Assembly (NCBI GenBank): GCA_903907185.1
Contig: CAIVND010000254.1
Coordinates: 1-17,486, forward strand
Direction: 5' to 3'
DNA: 17,486 nt
Origin: an uncultured Acidimicrobiaceae bacterium
GTDB taxonomy: Bacteria; Actinomycetota; Acidimicrobiia; Acidimicrobiales; Bog-793
Both the position numbers and the translations under genes were made by a program. Each line of letters begins with the position of its first letter. Positions within the stretch are counted from its first letter, which is position 1. Below are positions 7,603 through 15,687 of this stretch, piece by piece. Below the pieces are notes generated by a model. That model was given only the letters and a program-made list of their open reading frames with translations, was not told the origin of the DNA and ran no database searches.

Positions 7603-8693
7603 GTGGTGCAACGCCAACACGGGTTGATCAGATCATTCCCTCGATCGTTGAACACGATGCGGTCTCAAACCATGCCTTCAATGTCCAGCGTCTCCTGCAA
7701 GAGATGGGCTATCTCTCTACGATCTACGCCCTGGTCCTTGGTCCTGGGGTAGAGGGTCGGGTACGACCTCTTGGCGAGTTTCGTTCCGAAGGGGGCACCG
7801 GTCACTGGGTGATCTATCAGAGCTCGATCGGTAGTCCTGCGGCTGAGGTATTTGCACAACACTCGGGGATCAAGCTGTTGGATTACCACAACATCACCCC
7901 GGCAGAGTTCGTGGAACGTTGGATCCCACCGCTTGGTGAGGAGACAAGACTTGGCCGGACTCAGCTCGCGAAGTTGGCACCGATCGTTGATTTTGCGATC
8001 GCTGACTCTGCCTATAACGCGAGCGAACTGCGTGACTGTGGTTATCGTTACGCCGAAGTTGTGCCGGTGTTAGTTGCTGCGGGCGCGATCACCGATAAAC
8101 CGGACGCGGCCACCATCGATCGCTTTGATTCTCAACCTGGTCATGACTGGCTGTTTGTCGGACAGCTGGCGCCGCACAAGGCACAGCACGAAATCATCAT
8201 GGCCTTCGCGCGTTACCGAGCGCTCTATGACCACAACGCCCGACTGCACCTTGTTGGGCGCGAAATGGGAAGCGCCTATCGCGAGGCGCTTCGTCGGTTC
8301 ATCGAAAAGATTGGGCTTGGTGATTCGATTACCCTGACCGGATCGGTAACGACCAGCGAACTTGCGGCGTACTACGAGCTCTGCGATGTCTTCGTCTGTC
8401 TCTCAAATCATGAGGGATTTTGCGCGCCAATTGCTGAGGCGATGGCGCGCGGTCTTCCCGTCGTTGCCTATGGCGCTGCCGCAGTTCCCGACACCGTCGG
8501 TGACGCTGGGATCGTGCTTTCCCAAAAGGATCCCGATTTTGTCGCCTCGGTTGTGCATGAACTTTTCATGAAACCGGAGTTGATTGAAGCGTTGAAATCA
8601 CGCGGAAGAATTCGGGCGGCGACCTTTACCCTCGAGAGCGCTGAGGAGGCATTTCGCTCTGCTTTTGCAATGGCAACCTCGCTTCTCGCCTAG
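7599..8693 (+). CDS. GT4-family glycosyltransferase
   Basis: A 364-residue cytoplasmic GT-B glycosyltransferase. The acceptor domain carries LLDYHNITPAEFVERW (93-108), a pattern I associate with actinobacterial GT4 enzymes. The donor domain starts at WLFVGQLAPHKAQHEII (184-200) and has E-x7-E in HEGFCAPIAEAMARGLPVVA (E272, E280). The ATG overlaps the stop of the small basic ORF by 4 bp, so it is translationally coupled as the last gene of the exporter operon. Length is typical. The position suggests it acts on the glycan exported by the adjacent transporter; sugar specificity is not readable. Confidence 0.9.
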   Translation: MSGATPTRVDQIIPSIVEHDAVSNHAFNVQRLLQEMGYLSTIYALVLGPGVEGRVRPLGEFRSEGGTGHWVIYQSSIGSPAAEVFAQHSGIKLLDYHNITPAEFVERWIPPLGEETRLGRTQLAKLAPIVDFAIADSAYNASELRDCGYRYAEVVPVLVAAGAITDKPDAATIDRFDSQPGHDWLFVGQLAPHKAQHEIIMAFARYRALYDHNARLHLVGREMGSAYREALRRFIEKIGLGDSITLTGSVTTSELAAYYELCDVFVCLSNHEGFCAPIAEAMARGLPVVAYGAAAVPDTVGDAGIVLSQKDPDFVASVVHELFMKPELIEALKSRGRIRAATFTLESAEEAFRSAFAMATSLLA

Positions 8694-8739
8694 CTCGTGA
8701 CCCCATAGTTTTCGGGTTAGCCCCTAGCATGAAACCATC

Positions 8740-10389
8740 GTGAGCCTCTTCAACCTGCATTTGAAGAACTTCACGCCAACTTGGTCACGTCGCTGCGTTG
8801 TCGCGGGGGCCTTCGCCCTACTTGTCACTACCAGCTCTGTTGTCGACGGAGCATCTGGTGCGACAGCGAGTCACCTCCGACGAATCACGAACGTCACGTT
8901 GGTCGGTCATGGATGGGGACCGGGTGTTGGACTTGGCCAGTGGGGAGCGTTTGGCTACGCGGTTCGGTATCACTTCGGCTATGAGCGGATCTTGAACCGC
9001 TACTACGGAGGGACGGTCGCTCGGGATCTCGCGACCACCGGTCAACCGGAAAATCCAACGGTCAGTGTGCTCGTCAACGAGAATATGAACCAAGCGCAGA
9101 CCACGGGCTACGACCCGATCGTGACCGCGTCAACGACATTCAGTGTGACCTCCCAAGGTGGAGCGCCAGTCATTTCAACAACGACAACGACGACAACAAC
9201 GACGTTGCCTGCGACAACGACGACAACGTTGCCAGGCTCAACGACGACGCTCGTTCCGACAACGACACTTGCTCCCACCACAACGGTGCCGCCTGCGCCA
9301 ACGAGCCTTTCCGTTCCCGCTGGGAGCGCCATCGATCTTCGGCTAAACGCGGATGGAACTTGGAACGCCTACGAGGCGCCAACCTGTGCCACCGCCGCGT
9401 TGGCACCAACCACGACGCCTCCAGTGGCGACCGGTTTAATCAATCCTGTGGTCGCCTCAGTCACGCCAGCGACGACCGTTTCAAAGCTTTTGGTGCTCTG
9501 TCGACATGATGGGGTCGACGAATCGGTTCGTGGCACAATCGAGGGCTACAACCGGTCCGGTTATGAGCGCACACTCAATCTTCTGCCACTCGAGTCCTAC
9601 CTCGATGGGGTAGTTCCCTCAGAGTCACCGGCTTCGTGGGGAAATGATGGTTCGTTGCTCGGCGCACCTCAGGGAGAGCCCTGGGGCTTTCAGGCGCTTG
9701 AAGCACAGGCGGTAGCGGCGCGTGGTTATGTCATGGCCTACATCCAAAATGGGGGATGGAACGGCTACGCGAGTATCTGTGACACTACGAGCTGTCAGGT
9801 CTACTCCGGAGCTACCTATGAGACGGTGCTTACCACCTTGGCCGTGACAAAGACGGCCGGTGAGGTGCGCGTCGTTCCAACAACGCCCACAAAGGTCGCT
9901 GACACTCGCTTTTATGCCTCATCGGGTGGCTACACCGCACCTGGAGCCTTTCCCGCAGTTCGTGATCTTGGCGATGTCTGTGTTGTTCCTGGCTCGCCGA
10001 CGCAGTGCAATCCAAATCACACCTGGCGGATCACACTTACCGGAGTACAGATACAAGGGCACTACCGATCGATCGGTCGGCTGCTCACCGTCCATATCAG
10101 TGCTCGCAATGGACTCGGAAAAAATGGAGGACGGGCACTGAAGATCGTTCTGCGCGGCAAGCGAGCAACGAAGACCGTTAGTGCGAATGCCTTCGCCGCA
10201 GCGATGGGCCTCAACTCTGATTGGTTTGCGGTTGGTTCGGTCACTCGAGTGCGAGCCGCATCAACTGCCGTGCCAGCCACCATTCCCTCTACGACGCTGC
10301 CAACAACGCCAACGACTACTTTGCCGCTGCCAACAACGACATCGTCGCTCCCCGTGACAACGACGACAACCTCAACGCAGGCGCATTAA
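8740..10389 (+). CDS. Secreted SpoIID/LytB-domain protein with Thr-rich linkers
   Basis: A 549-residue exported protein, probably a cell-wall-acting SpoIID-like enzyme (the family includes lytic transglycosylases that cut glycan strands lacking stem peptides). A signal peptide is visible: basic WSRR (15-18), a hydrophobic run VVAGAFALLVT (20-30), then a small-residue region ending near ATA. The motif GHGWGPGVGLGQWGA is at 57-71; many relatives have His where this protein has Pro. The SpoIID core lies at about 265-440, with YLDGVVPSESPASW (287-300) and FQALEAQAVAARGY (317-330); E295 is the probable catalytic acid by family analogy. Two Thr/Pro spacers (147-185 and 517-547) may span the wall or be glycosylated. 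The start is GTG at 8740 with no clear ribosome site. TAGCAT at 8725-8730 could be a -10, which would make the transcript nearly leaderless. Confidence 0.87.
   Translation: MSLFNLHLKNFTPTWSRRCVVAGAFALLVTTSSVVDGASGATASHLRRITNVTLVGHGWGPGVGLGQWGAFGYAVRYHFGYERILNRYYGGTVARDLATTGQPENPTVSVLVNENMNQAQTTGYDPIVTASTTFSVTSQGGAPVISTTTTTTTTTLPATTTTTLPGSTTTLVPTTTLAPTTTVPPAPTSLSVPAGSAIDLRLNADGTWNAYEAPTCATAALAPTTTPPVATGLINPVVASVTPATTVSKLLVLCRHDGVDESVRGTIEGYNRSGYERTLNLLPLESYLDGVVPSESPASWGNDGSLLGAPQGEPWGFQALEAQAVAARGYVMAYIQNGGWNGYASICDTTSCQVYSGATYETVLTTLAVTKTAGEVRVVPTTPTKVADTRFYASSGGYTAPGAFPAVRDLGDVCVVPGSPTQCNPNHTWRITLTGVQIQGHYRSIGRLLTVHISARNGLGKNGGRALKIVLRGKRATKTVSANAFAAAMGLNSDWFAVGSVTRVRAASTAVPATIPSTTLPTTPTTTLPLPTTTSSLPVTTTTTSTQAH
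9175..9294 (+). repeat. ACN-rich Thr/Pro linker repeat inside the SpoIID-like gene
   Basis: The sequence is low-complexity ACA/ACG triplets encoding poly-Thr broken by LP, LPG and APT. A second, shorter tract of the same kind ends the gene (10288-10386). Such tracts can change length by slippage, so the linker may vary between strains. Confidence 0.75.
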
Positions 10390-10410
10390 CAGACCCAACA
10401 TCGAGGTCTG
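10390..10410. terminator. Weak hairpin between convergent genes
   Basis: CAGACC and GGTCTG form a perfect 6-bp stem around a 9-nt loop in the 47-bp gap between the SpoIID-like gene and typA. There is no T-tract on either side, so an intrinsic terminator is only possible, not shown. Confidence 0.25.
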
Positions 10411-10436
10411 ATCGATGGGCATCTGGCCAGGAAAGA

Positions 10437-12281
10437 TCAGTCGCCAGTGCGCTTGCGGTGTTTGGCACGCTCTTGGGCGCTGAGGGTGATCTTGCGGAGT
10501 CGAACCGTCGTTGGAGTTACCTCGACACACTCGGTCTCATCGGCCTGCTCGAGCGCGAGTTCAAGGGTGAGTTCTCGGTGTGGCTGCAGTCGTACGAGTT
10601 CATCGGCTGCCGACGAGCGCATGTTGGTCAACTTCTTTTCCTTGGTTGGATTGACATCCATCTCATCGGAGCGGCTGTTCTCGCCAACGACCATGCCCTC
10701 GTAGACCTCTTCACCCGGTCCAACGAACATCGTGCCGCGTTCAGAGAGGGCCGAAAGTGCATAGGCGGTCGTCGGGCCCGTACGGTCAGCGACCATGCTG
10801 CCAGCGGTGCGGGTCCGGATCTCTCCGTACCAAGGGGCGAAGGAGTCAAAGGCATGACTGAGCTGTGCGGTGCCGCGAGTCTGGGTAAGTACCTCGCCAC
10901 GGATACCGATGAGACCACGAGCGGGGATCAGGTGCTCAAGGTGCACCCATCCGGTGCCGTGGTGGACCATCTTTTCGACCTTGGCCTTGCGCTTCGCGAG
11001 GAGCTGGGTGATCGCCCCAAGGTGTTCCTCGGGAACTTCGATCGAAAGTCGCTCGACGGGCTCGGAGAGAACGCCATCGATGGTCTTGGTGAGTACCTCT
11101 GGCTTGCCGACGGTGAGTTCAAATCCCTCACGGCGCATGATCTCGACGAGGACGGCGAGAGCGAGCTCTCCTCGACCCTGCACCTCGTAGGTATCTGACC
11201 GTTCGGTGGGCAAGATGCGAAGTGCAACGTTACCCAGTGCCTCGTTCTCGAGGCGTCCCTTGAGGAGCCGTGCCGTGAGCTTGGATCCCTCACGTCCAGC
11301 GACGGGGGAGTTATTGATACCAATGGTCATCGACAGACTCGGCTCATCGACAACAAGAGCGGGAAGCGGCTCGGGATTTTCGGGATCACACAGCGAGTCG
11401 CCGACGTTGATCTCGTCGATGCCCGCGACGGCAACGATCTCTCCCGGACCAGCAGATTCGGTCGGAACTCGTTCAAGTCCAACGGCAACGAGGAGCTCTG
11501 CTGCCTTTGTCTTCACGATCGTTCCATCGGTGCGACACCATGCGAGTTGCTGTCCACGCTTGATCGTGCCCTCAACCACCCGACACAGCGCGAGGCGGCC
11601 GAGATAGGGCGAGGCATCGAGGTTCGTCACTAATGCTTGGAGCGAGTGACCCTCGGTGTACTCCGGTGCGGGAAGGTAGGTAAAGAGCTGATCGATCAGC
11701 GGTGCAAGTGAGGCGCCCTCGGGTCGCTCCGTGACGGGGCCATCGGGCTGTTCGAGTGAGAGCCACCCATCTCGGGCGCTTCCGAAGAGGAAGGGGACCT
11801 CAAACTGCGATTCTGGTGCCTCAAGATCGAAGAACAGTTCATAGAGCTCCTCCATGACCTCGGCGATGCGAGAGTCTGGACGGTCCACCTTGTTGATGAC
11901 CGGGACGATCGGGAGGCCCGATTCGAAGGCCTTGCGCAGTACGAACCGGGTCTGTGGACGAGGACCCTCTGCCGCGTCCACGAGCAACATGGCACCATCG
12001 ACCATGGCAAGTGCTCGTTCAACCTCTCCACCAAAGTCAGCGTGGCCTGGGGTGTCGACGACAATGAGTTGGCGATCGCCAAACATGAACGAGGCCTGCT
12101 TCGCGAGGATGGTGATTCCCCGTTCGCGCTCAAGTTCCATGGAGTCCATCGCGCGGTCGACGACCTCTGCGTGCTCATGGTAGGTGCCGGCAAGGCTCAT
12201 CATTGCATCGACCAGCGTGGTCTTCCCATGGTCAACGTGGGCGATGATCGCGACGTTGCGTAGTTGATTCCTCGTAGCCAC
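10437..12281 (-). CDS. typA: Ribosome-associated GTPase TypA/BipA
   Basis: A 614-residue translational GTPase related to EF-G, which binds the ribosome and aids assembly or translation under stress. GTPase motifs: G1 AHVDHGKTT (14-22), G2 RGIT (54-57), G3 DTPGH (76-80), G4 NKVD (130-133). The EF-G-like later domains follow, then the BipA-specific C-terminal part with GEEVYEGMVVGENSR and the stretch MRSSAADELVRL before EVTPTTVRLRK. Length matches the family. The start is GTG at 12279-12281, with AGGA 8 nt upstream. It is transcribed divergently from pafBC and ends 47 bp from the SpoIID-like gene on the other strand. Confidence 0.97.
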   Translation of the reverse strand: MATRNQLRNVAIIAHVDHGKTTLVDAMMSLAGTYHEHAEVVDRAMDSMELERERGITILAKQASFMFGDRQLIVVDTPGHADFGGEVERALAMVDGAMLLVDAAEGPRPQTRFVLRKAFESGLPIVPVINKVDRPDSRIAEVMEELYELFFDLEAPESQFEVPFLFGSARDGWLSLEQPDGPVTERPEGASLAPLIDQLFTYLPAPEYTEGHSLQALVTNLDASPYLGRLALCRVVEGTIKRGQQLAWCRTDGTIVKTKAAELLVAVGLERVPTESAGPGEIVAVAGIDEINVGDSLCDPENPEPLPALVVDEPSLSMTIGINNSPVAGREGSKLTARLLKGRLENEALGNVALRILPTERSDTYEVQGRGELALAVLVEIMRREGFELTVGKPEVLTKTIDGVLSEPVERLSIEVPEEHLGAITQLLAKRKAKVEKMVHHGTGWVHLEHLIPARGLIGIRGEVLTQTRGTAQLSHAFDSFAPWYGEIRTRTAGSMVADRTGPTTAYALSALSERGTMFVGPGEEVYEGMVVGENSRSDEMDVNPTKEKKLTNMRSSAADELVRLQPHRELTLELALEQADETECVEVTPTTVRLRKITLSAQERAKHRKRTGD

Positions 12282-12364
12282 AGGGGGTTCCTATCCTTCG
12301 TTGATCTTTATCGGGGGTAAAAAAAAGTGTTAGGGCAAATGGACGGCGACATAGATTGGGGGCC
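12282..12364. promoter_or_regulatory. Divergent promoter region of typA and pafBC
   Basis: This 83-bp spacer must serve both genes. It contains an A8 run (12319-12326, T8 on the typA strand). TAGATT (12352-12357) sits 7 nt before the pafBC ATG, a spacing that fits a leaderless transcript. On the typA strand, TTGCCC with GATAAAG about 20 nt downstream is a poor promoter match. I did not find the PafBC-dependent motif known from mycobacteria (TTGTCRGTG plus TAnnnT) here. Confidence 0.45.
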
Positions 12365-14332
12365 ATGTCCCGTCGTGTTGAAAAAATTGAGCGTGTAGCC
12401 GATCTGCTGTTCGTCCTTCTTAATGCTAAGGAGCCGCTCACATTGGTGCAGATCGCCTCCATGGTTCCGGGTTATCCAACCGAGGAGGAGGCACGTCGCA
12501 CGAGTTTCGAGCGTGACAAAAAGACGCTACGCGATAGCGGGATTCACATCACCGTTAGTGCACCGAACAGCTCTGCCCAAGATGGATATCAAATTCTAGC
12601 AGCTGACTACTATCTTCCCGACCTCAGCCTCAGCGATTCTGAGCGAAAAGCCCTCCGTTTGGCCCTCGCGAGCGTTCGCTTTGAGGGCACCGTGCATGCA
12701 GAGATCGCCGTGAAGATCGGCGCAGATCCCGAGTCGGCGCTGCCCGCGGTCATGGAGCTTCCACGAGAGGCCGCCCTTGGCACGCTCGGGGTAGCGGTCC
12801 AGCAACGATCGGTGGTCACCTTCACCTATCACGGCACGAAACGGACGATCGAGCCAGGATCGCTCTATTTTCGTTCCGGTCACTGGTATCTCATTGGAAG
12901 AAATCACCCAGAGGGTGTCACTGGATTAGTTGGCGTGATCAGAACATTTCGTGTGGACCGCATTCAAGGCGCGATCGGTGTGGGTGAGCCAGATGCCTTC
13001 GAGCCGAGCGATCACCCAAATTTTGCGCAGGAGATTGCCTTCTCACTCCGGTCATCGATCGACGCCGACGAGACCGCAGAGCCTCGGACGCTGCTTGAGC
13101 TTCTGGTCGACCCAAGCGCGACGGCCTCGGTTATCGAGGTCATCGGCCAGGACGTTGTGCTCGCACGCGATGAAGAGGGTCGGGCAAAGGTGGTCTTTCC
13201 CATCGCGGACGAGGAGGCGGTTATCTCCTGGATCCTTGGTCTCGGTAGTGCAGCCGAGGTACTCGCTCCAGTGGCACTCCGTGACCAGATCATCGACCGA
13301 CTTCGTCTTCTCGCTGCAGAGGCACCACCTGATGCTTCAGCATTCCCGGAGGTGCCCCGCAGCGGAAGCGTTCGATCCAGCGGATCGCCACAACGATCGG
13401 TACGTTCGGCACTCGATGCTGGGGCGCGTCTGCGTCGGATGATCGCGATGCTGACCTTCCTCGCGAACGAGGGCGCTGCGACAATCCCCGAGCTCGCCTC
13501 GCGCTTTGGCATCGACGAGCAGACGGTGACAGCGGAGCTCGAACTCGCTGCGTGTTTCGGTCGACCGCCCTATACCCCTGACGAGCTGCTCGAGGTGATC
13601 ATCATCGACGATGAGGTCTACGTCAACCAACTGGAGTCACTCGAGCGACCACTGCGACTCACACCAGATGAGGGATTTGCCCTCGCGGCAGCAGCACGGA
13701 CCTTGCTCCAAGTTGAGGGCGTTACCCCGAACAGTCCGCTCGCAACCGGACTTGCAAAGCTCGAGTCGGTACTGGGAGAGCACCATGTTCATGTGGAGGT
13801 CACGATTCCTCCGCTTCTTGAGGAGCTGCGACGATCAGCAGCGACCAACAAAGTGATTGAGATCGACTATCTCGCTTCGGGTCAGACAAATGCACAGGTC
13901 CGTCGAGTGGAGCCCTATGCGGTGCCCTTTCGCGAGGGGAGGTTTTACCTCGACGCGTTCTGTCGTGAGGCAGATGATTGGCGTCGATTTGCGGTAACAA
14001 ACATTGTCGCCGTCCGCGTCACCGATGAACCGGGCGAGACAAGAACACTACCGACCGAGTTTCTTGGCTCACGAGCGTTCGTCGAGAGCGAAGACACCAC
14101 CCAGGCGGTCATCGTTGCCGGTGCCTCTCATCGGTACTTTCTTGAGCCGTTGGTAGACGATCCACTGCTCGCGATCGATGACGATCGCGTCCTTGCCGTG
14201 GTCTCGGTCGGCGACCCCGAATGGTTGGGTCGACTCCTTCTCCGACTCGGAGCTGGTGCACAGGTGATATCACCACCCGCACTTCGAAGTGCAAAGGCCG
14301 ACGCGGCGACGGACGCGCTTGGTCGCTACTGA
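12365..14332 (+). CDS. pafBC: Fused PafB-PafC WYL-domain transcriptional regulator
   Basis: A 655-residue protein made of two PafB/PafC-like halves. In other actinobacteria PafBC activates the LexA-independent DNA-damage response. Half 1 has a winged-helix domain (about 1-65; MSRRVEKIERVADLLFVLLN, then FERDKKTLRDSGI) and a WYL domain (about 138-205) with an intact HWYLIGR motif (173-179). After a Ser/Arg-rich linker (about 320-352), half 2 has another helix-turn-helix (about 355-420; ATIPELASRFGIDEQTV) and a second WYL domain (about 485-555), where the motif reads FYLDAF (527-532), so Trp is replaced by Phe. Separate pafB and pafC genes are usual; fusions are known in some actinobacteria. ATG 12365 is preferred over TTG 12356, which adds three residues. 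Confidence 0.92.
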   Translation: MSRRVEKIERVADLLFVLLNAKEPLTLVQIASMVPGYPTEEEARRTSFERDKKTLRDSGIHITVSAPNSSAQDGYQILAADYYLPDLSLSDSERKALRLALASVRFEGTVHAEIAVKIGADPESALPAVMELPREAALGTLGVAVQQRSVVTFTYHGTKRTIEPGSLYFRSGHWYLIGRNHPEGVTGLVGVIRTFRVDRIQGAIGVGEPDAFEPSDHPNFAQEIAFSLRSSIDADETAEPRTLLELLVDPSATASVIEVIGQDVVLARDEEGRAKVVFPIADEEAVISWILGLGSAAEVLAPVALRDQIIDRLRLLAAEAPPDASAFPEVPRSGSVRSSGSPQRSVRSALDAGARLRRMIAMLTFLANEGAATIPELASRFGIDEQTVTAELELAACFGRPPYTPDELLEVIIIDDEVYVNQLESLERPLRLTPDEGFALAAAARTLLQVEGVTPNSPLATGLAKLESVLGEHHVHVEVTIPPLLEELRRSAATNKVIEIDYLASGQTNAQVRRVEPYAVPFREGRFYLDAFCREADDWRRFAVTNIVAVRVTDEPGETRTLPTEFLGSRAFVESEDTTQAVIVAGASHRYFLEPLVDDPLLAIDDDRVLAVVSVGDPEWLGRLLLRLGAGAQVISPPALRSAKADAATDALGRY

Positions 14333-14337
14333 CGCGT

Positions 14338-14351
14338 TCAACGATCGTTGA
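14338..14351. repeat. Perfect 14-bp palindrome upstream of the relaxase
   Basis: TCAACGATCGTTGA is a perfect palindrome centred between 14344 and 14345, 6 bp after the pafBC stop and 58 bp before the relaxase start. With one bulged T at 14338 the symmetry extends outwards by GCGT/ACGC (14334-14354). It could be an operator, a relaxase-recognised site within an oriT, or (less likely, with no loop or T-tract) a terminator. Confidence 0.6.
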
Positions 14352-14409
14352 CGCTCGCGAACGGGTGGAGCGGTAGGTCGCAAGGTTTTTCGGTTCGTAC
14401 GCTGCCGGC

Positions 14410-15687
14410 ATGCTCCGACTCTGCCAGGTGCGACCTGAACGGCTTGACTACTACCTCAATGTCACGAAGTCGATTTCGAAGGACCCCTTTGCTGAACGTG
14501 ATGGCTATTGGCTTGGGAGTGGTCCAGCATCCTTTGGGCTCGGCGGTGATGTTCGAGCGGCTGATCTGTACCTCATTGGCTCTGGTCGACACCCGACCAG
14601 CAATCTATTGCTCAATCGCTACCAGGCGAGTGTCACCTATGCAGCAACCGACGCGACCTTTGCTGCCCCAAAGACGGTCAGTCTGTTGCACGCGCTTGGT
14701 AGCGAGGAGGTTCGTGACCAGATCATGCTCGCTCATCGCAAGAGTGTGGAGGAGTCCATGGCATTTATTGACCGGCGACTTGTTCGCGTGCGCCAATCGA
14801 AAGATGGCGTGCGAACTCAAACTCGGGGTTCCATCTTTGGCGCCGCGGTGTTCGAGCATCGTTTGAGTCGGTCACTCGATCCACACCTGCACAGCCACCT
14901 TCTCATCATGAATCTTGCGCACAAGAGTTCACTTACATCCGAGTCAGCCACCTCATGGTCCGCGTTCCATGCAGCTCCACTGTTCTTTCACTGCGGGCTT
15001 TTGGGGGCGCTCTACCGATCGAATCTACGAAACGAGATGACCCGTTCACTCGGTGTTCGCTGGACGGCCCGTCGTCATGGTTGGTATGACCTCGAGGGAT
15101 TTAGCCAAGCGATGGTGAGTGCCTTCTCGCGTCGACAGGGAGAGATCTTGGCCGATCTCGCAACGAGTGGCTACTCCAGTAACTATGCAACGGCGATTAG
15201 CGCGAAGCAGAGTCGAAAGCCACGAGAGCACTCGTCGTCCTATGAGGAGCTCGCTAATCGTTGGCTCGATCGTTCTTTTCTTGCAGGCATCTCCGCGACG
15301 CGGCTTCGAGAGGTCACCGAGAGTCACACTCCCAAGTTCCCTGTCGAGGTGTCTCCGGTCGCGGAGACGATCGATCGTGTCGGAGGGACACTCAACACTC
15401 GACCTGCGATGACCACTCTGCTTCGCGCTGTGGTCGATGAACTGCCGAACGGTGTGCGGATCACTGACCTCGAAGATCACGTCGCCGATGCGATAGAGCG
15501 TCACTCGCTTGCCAAGCCAACAGAGCTTTGGCCGTTTGGTCCCCGCGCGGATCATCGCACGCCGAGACAGACGCTCATTCATGAAAAGGCTCGGAGCAGA
15601 AACGGTTCATCGTTCGGCATCGATTGCGCTCCCAACAAGCAGAGCCTCGAGGAAAGAGACCCAGCATCGTTGAGCTACGCCAGGTGA
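14410..15687 (+). CDS. MobF-family conjugative relaxase, relaxase domain only
   Basis: A 425-residue protein matching the N-terminal TrwC/TraI relaxase domain, which nicks one strand at oriT through a tyrosine and carries it covalently during conjugation. Y14-Y15 in ERLDYYLN are the likely catalytic tyrosines near the N-terminus. TDATFAAPKTVSLL (80-93) is the conserved strand with the aspartate (D81) that assists catalysis. H159, H161 and H163 in DPHLHSHL form the metal-binding triad. Full-length MobF proteins usually run on into a RecD-like helicase (often over 900 residues in total); this one stops near the domain junction, so the helicase is missing. No ribosome site is evident. The last 13 bp overlap the convergent coupling-protein gene. 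Confidence 0.88.
   Translation: MLRLCQVRPERLDYYLNVTKSISKDPFAERDGYWLGSGPASFGLGGDVRAADLYLIGSGRHPTSNLLLNRYQASVTYAATDATFAAPKTVSLLHALGSEEVRDQIMLAHRKSVEESMAFIDRRLVRVRQSKDGVRTQTRGSIFGAAVFEHRLSRSLDPHLHSHLLIMNLAHKSSLTSESATSWSAFHAAPLFFHCGLLGALYRSNLRNEMTRSLGVRWTARRHGWYDLEGFSQAMVSAFSRRQGEILADLATSGYSSNYATAISAKQSRKPREHSSSYEELANRWLDRSFLAGISATRLREVTESHTPKFPVEVSPVAETIDRVGGTLNTRPAMTTLLRAVVDELPNGVRITDLEDHVADAIERHSLAKPTELWPFGPRADHRTPRQTLIHEKARSRNGSSFGIDCAPNKQSLEERDPASLSYAR

Noticed and set aside
9175..9294. Short tandem repeats that look array-like
   Set aside because: The units are ACN codons for a Thr linker in a clear reading frame, not CRISPR repeats with unique spacers.
10221..11198. A 325-codon plus-strand open frame
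   Set aside because: It is antisense to the end of typA and overlaps the SpoIID-like gene; no family features or ribosome site, and typA is unmistakable on the other strand.
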